From NCBI GenBank assembly GCA_013139225.1, contig WTBG01000095.1, forward strand, positions 1 to 7,217: a DNA stretch of 7,217 nt. Reading direction: 5' to 3'. The translations under genes were made by a program, and so were the position numbers. Each line of letters begins with the position of its first letter. Position 1 is the first letter of the stretch. The stretch comes from Deltaproteobacteria bacterium (GTDB taxonomy: Bacteria; Desulfobacterota; WTBG01). The notes below the pieces were generated by a model. It had not been told where the DNA came from and ran no database searches. It saw only the letters and a program-made list of their open reading frames with translations. Shown in pieces: positions 6,405-7,217 of this stretch.

Positions 6405-6463
6405 CTATTCTTCCTGTTATCTTTCTGACACTACCAAATAGTTAATAATTAAGATGTGACCCC
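6383..6463. repeat. Palindromic repeat element, copy 2 (27-bp arms, 27-nt loop)
   Basis: Arms 6383-6409 and 6437-6463 are exact reverse complements over 27 bp around a 27-nt loop (6410-6436). The arm matches copy 1 (2778-2860) at all positions but one, with A6389-T6457 replacing the G-C pair of copy 1; the loops share no similarity. The left arm encodes the GT2 C-terminus and its stop at 6402-6404. The right arm ends 17 nt before the next start codon. Confidence 0.95.
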
Positions 6464-6471
6464 TTTATTTT
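6383..6471 (+). terminator. Possible intrinsic terminator formed by palindrome copy 2
   Basis: The 27-bp stem ends in a GC-rich base (GTGACCCC) and is followed at once by TTTATTTT (6464-6471), the layout of a rho-independent terminator for the GT2 transcript. The long AT-rich stem top and large loop are atypical, and the next gene in the same direction starts at 6481, so it may only attenuate. Copy 1 has no T-run on the minus-strand side. Confidence 0.4.
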
Positions 6472-6480
6472 CCGACCATA

Positions 6481-7217
6481 ATGAATAATCGCAGAAGACC
6501 CAATCTTTTCTTAGCAGCCGGAATATTATGCCACATTACTGCTTTTGCCCTTTTTGCATTTCAAAAAGAAATCACATCGTATGCTCCGCTTAAACAATTT
6601 GTTTTATTGTTGACGGCTGTTGCTGATTATTTATGGAGCGTACCATCCGTATTGACCATTCTTATTATCGTCCTTTGCACGCCATGGTTTTATTACTCTT
6701 TCAAGGCCAAACGAAAAGGCATAAGGTGCTCGGACTGGTTCATTCATTCATCCTTACTCTCTTTCATAAAGATTTCCCTGCTATCTCTGTTTTTTATCTT
6801 TACCCTTTTCCACCTGAGATGGGCTCAACTGGGCTTTACTCGCTCTCCTGAATCTTTCCCGGATTATTCGCCCTTTGGTTTTATTCTTATTCTTCTAAGT
6901 ATCGTGGGGATCATCTTTTATTGCCTCTACTGCTTTGACAAACTGCCTTTGATGATTGTTACTCTTGTAGAAAAAGTGACATACCGTTTCTATAAATGGA
7001 AAGAAACTTATTTCATTGGATCGCTCCTCATTCTCTGCTTTTTGATGACCACAATCATTGCCTATACAGTTTTGGATCACATACCTCATGTATTATATAG
7101 TATCGCCCAGTTATTCCATGCAAAAATATTTAAAATGGGGAAGCTCTATGCTTCCCTTCCTCCCCACAAGGAATTTTTTGATTATGCCCATGTCATTAAT
7201 GATACAAAGTGGTACTC
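6481..7217 (+). CDS. GT-C/GT39-like membrane glycosyltransferase, N-terminal part (runs off window)
   Basis: The frame is open from ATG 6481 to the window edge, giving 245 complete codons. A stop at 6457-6459 fixes the ATG as the only reasonable start, but there is no ribosome-binding site in the 17 nt between it and the palindrome. Several strongly hydrophobic segments are visible, roughly at residues 8-27, 40-73 (probably two), 92-115, 131-153 and 179-198. After these comes DHIPH (199-203) and a loop with SIAQLFHAKIFKMGKLY, then SLPPHKEFFDYAHVINDTKW. Loops of this type (acidic residue, 'LFxAKIFxxGxLY', 'PPxxEFFDY') are what I associate with the first extracytoplasmic loop of PMT/ArnT-like enzymes that use polyprenyl-phosphate sugars. 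The number of membrane segments before this loop is larger than in typical GT39 proteins, so an N-terminal extension is possible. The remainder lies outside the window. Confidence 0.75.
   Translation, partial: MNNRRRPNLFLAAGILCHITAFALFAFQKEITSYAPLKQFVLLLTAVADYLWSVPSVLTILIIVLCTPWFYYSFKAKRKGIRCSDWFIHSSLLSFIKISLLSLFFIFTLFHLRWAQLGFTRSPESFPDYSPFGFILILLSIVGIIFYCLYCFDKLPLMIVTLVEKVTYRFYKWKETYFIGSLLILCFLMTTIIAYTVLDHIPHVLYSIAQLFHAKIFKMGKLYASLPPHKEFFDYAHVINDTKWY

Noticed and set aside
2778..6463. CRISPR-like repeat pair
   Set aside because: Two copies 3.6 kb apart, each internally palindromic with one loop; no spacer array and no cas genes.
6633..6851. Plus-strand ORF of 72 codons within the GT39-like gene
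   Set aside because: Out of frame inside a longer open frame with clear membrane segments and a recognisable extracytoplasmic loop.
6895..7089. Minus-strand ORF of 64 codons
   Set aside because: Antisense shadow of the GT39-like gene.

Overview
The window carries part of a surface-glycan or glycolipid gene cluster from a Gram-negative-type bacterium of moderate to low GC. The evidence is the enzyme mix: a B12-binding radical SAM protein, a Gfo/Idh/MocA oxidoreductase, a UDP-galactopyranose-mutase-like flavoprotein, a sugar-nucleotide epimerase, a dolichol-phosphate-mannose-synthase-like glycosyltransferase and parts of two polytopic membrane proteins. An anaerobe of the Desulfobacterota/Nitrospirota type is a guess from gene style only; no taxonomic marker is present.

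Layout. Positions 2-253 (+) hold the last 83 codons of a membrane protein that starts outside the window. It converges on a four-gene minus-strand operon read from right to left: epimerase (5167-4229), flavoprotein (4215-2845), Gfo/Idh oxidoreductase (2759-1752) and radical SAM protein (1737-307). All four genes appear to use GTG or TTG starts. Two of the three junctions are 13-14 bp; the third is 85 bp because a palindromic repeat sits in it. Upstream of the epimerase, 5168-5600 has no intact gene. It holds a truncated N-terminal remnant of a glucose-1-phosphate cytidylyltransferase (rfbF-like, minus strand, 5437-5291) and two divergent candidate promoters. To the right, on the plus strand, are a GT2 glycosyltransferase (5601-6404), a second copy of the palindrome, and the first 245 codons of a GT-C/GT39-like membrane glycosyltransferase (6481 to the window edge).

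Working model (inference). The soluble enzymes make or modify a nucleotide sugar, the GT2 enzyme loads a sugar onto a polyprenyl phosphate, and the GT39-like membrane enzyme uses that lipid-linked donor on the outer face of the membrane. The radical SAM protein may modify the sugar or its lipid carrier.

The most notable structure is the repeat pair at 2778-2860 and 6383-6463. Each is a near-perfect 27-29 bp palindrome with an unrelated 25-27 nt loop. The two copies differ by one stem base pair that changed on both arms (G-C to A-T). Each arm carries stop codons in all three frames of one strand, so an element stops all six frames. In this window the two copies supply the actual stop codon and the last few residues of two different genes, in two different reading frames. 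They bracket a 3.7 kb divergently transcribed block whose minus-strand genes look more AT-rich than the genes further left.
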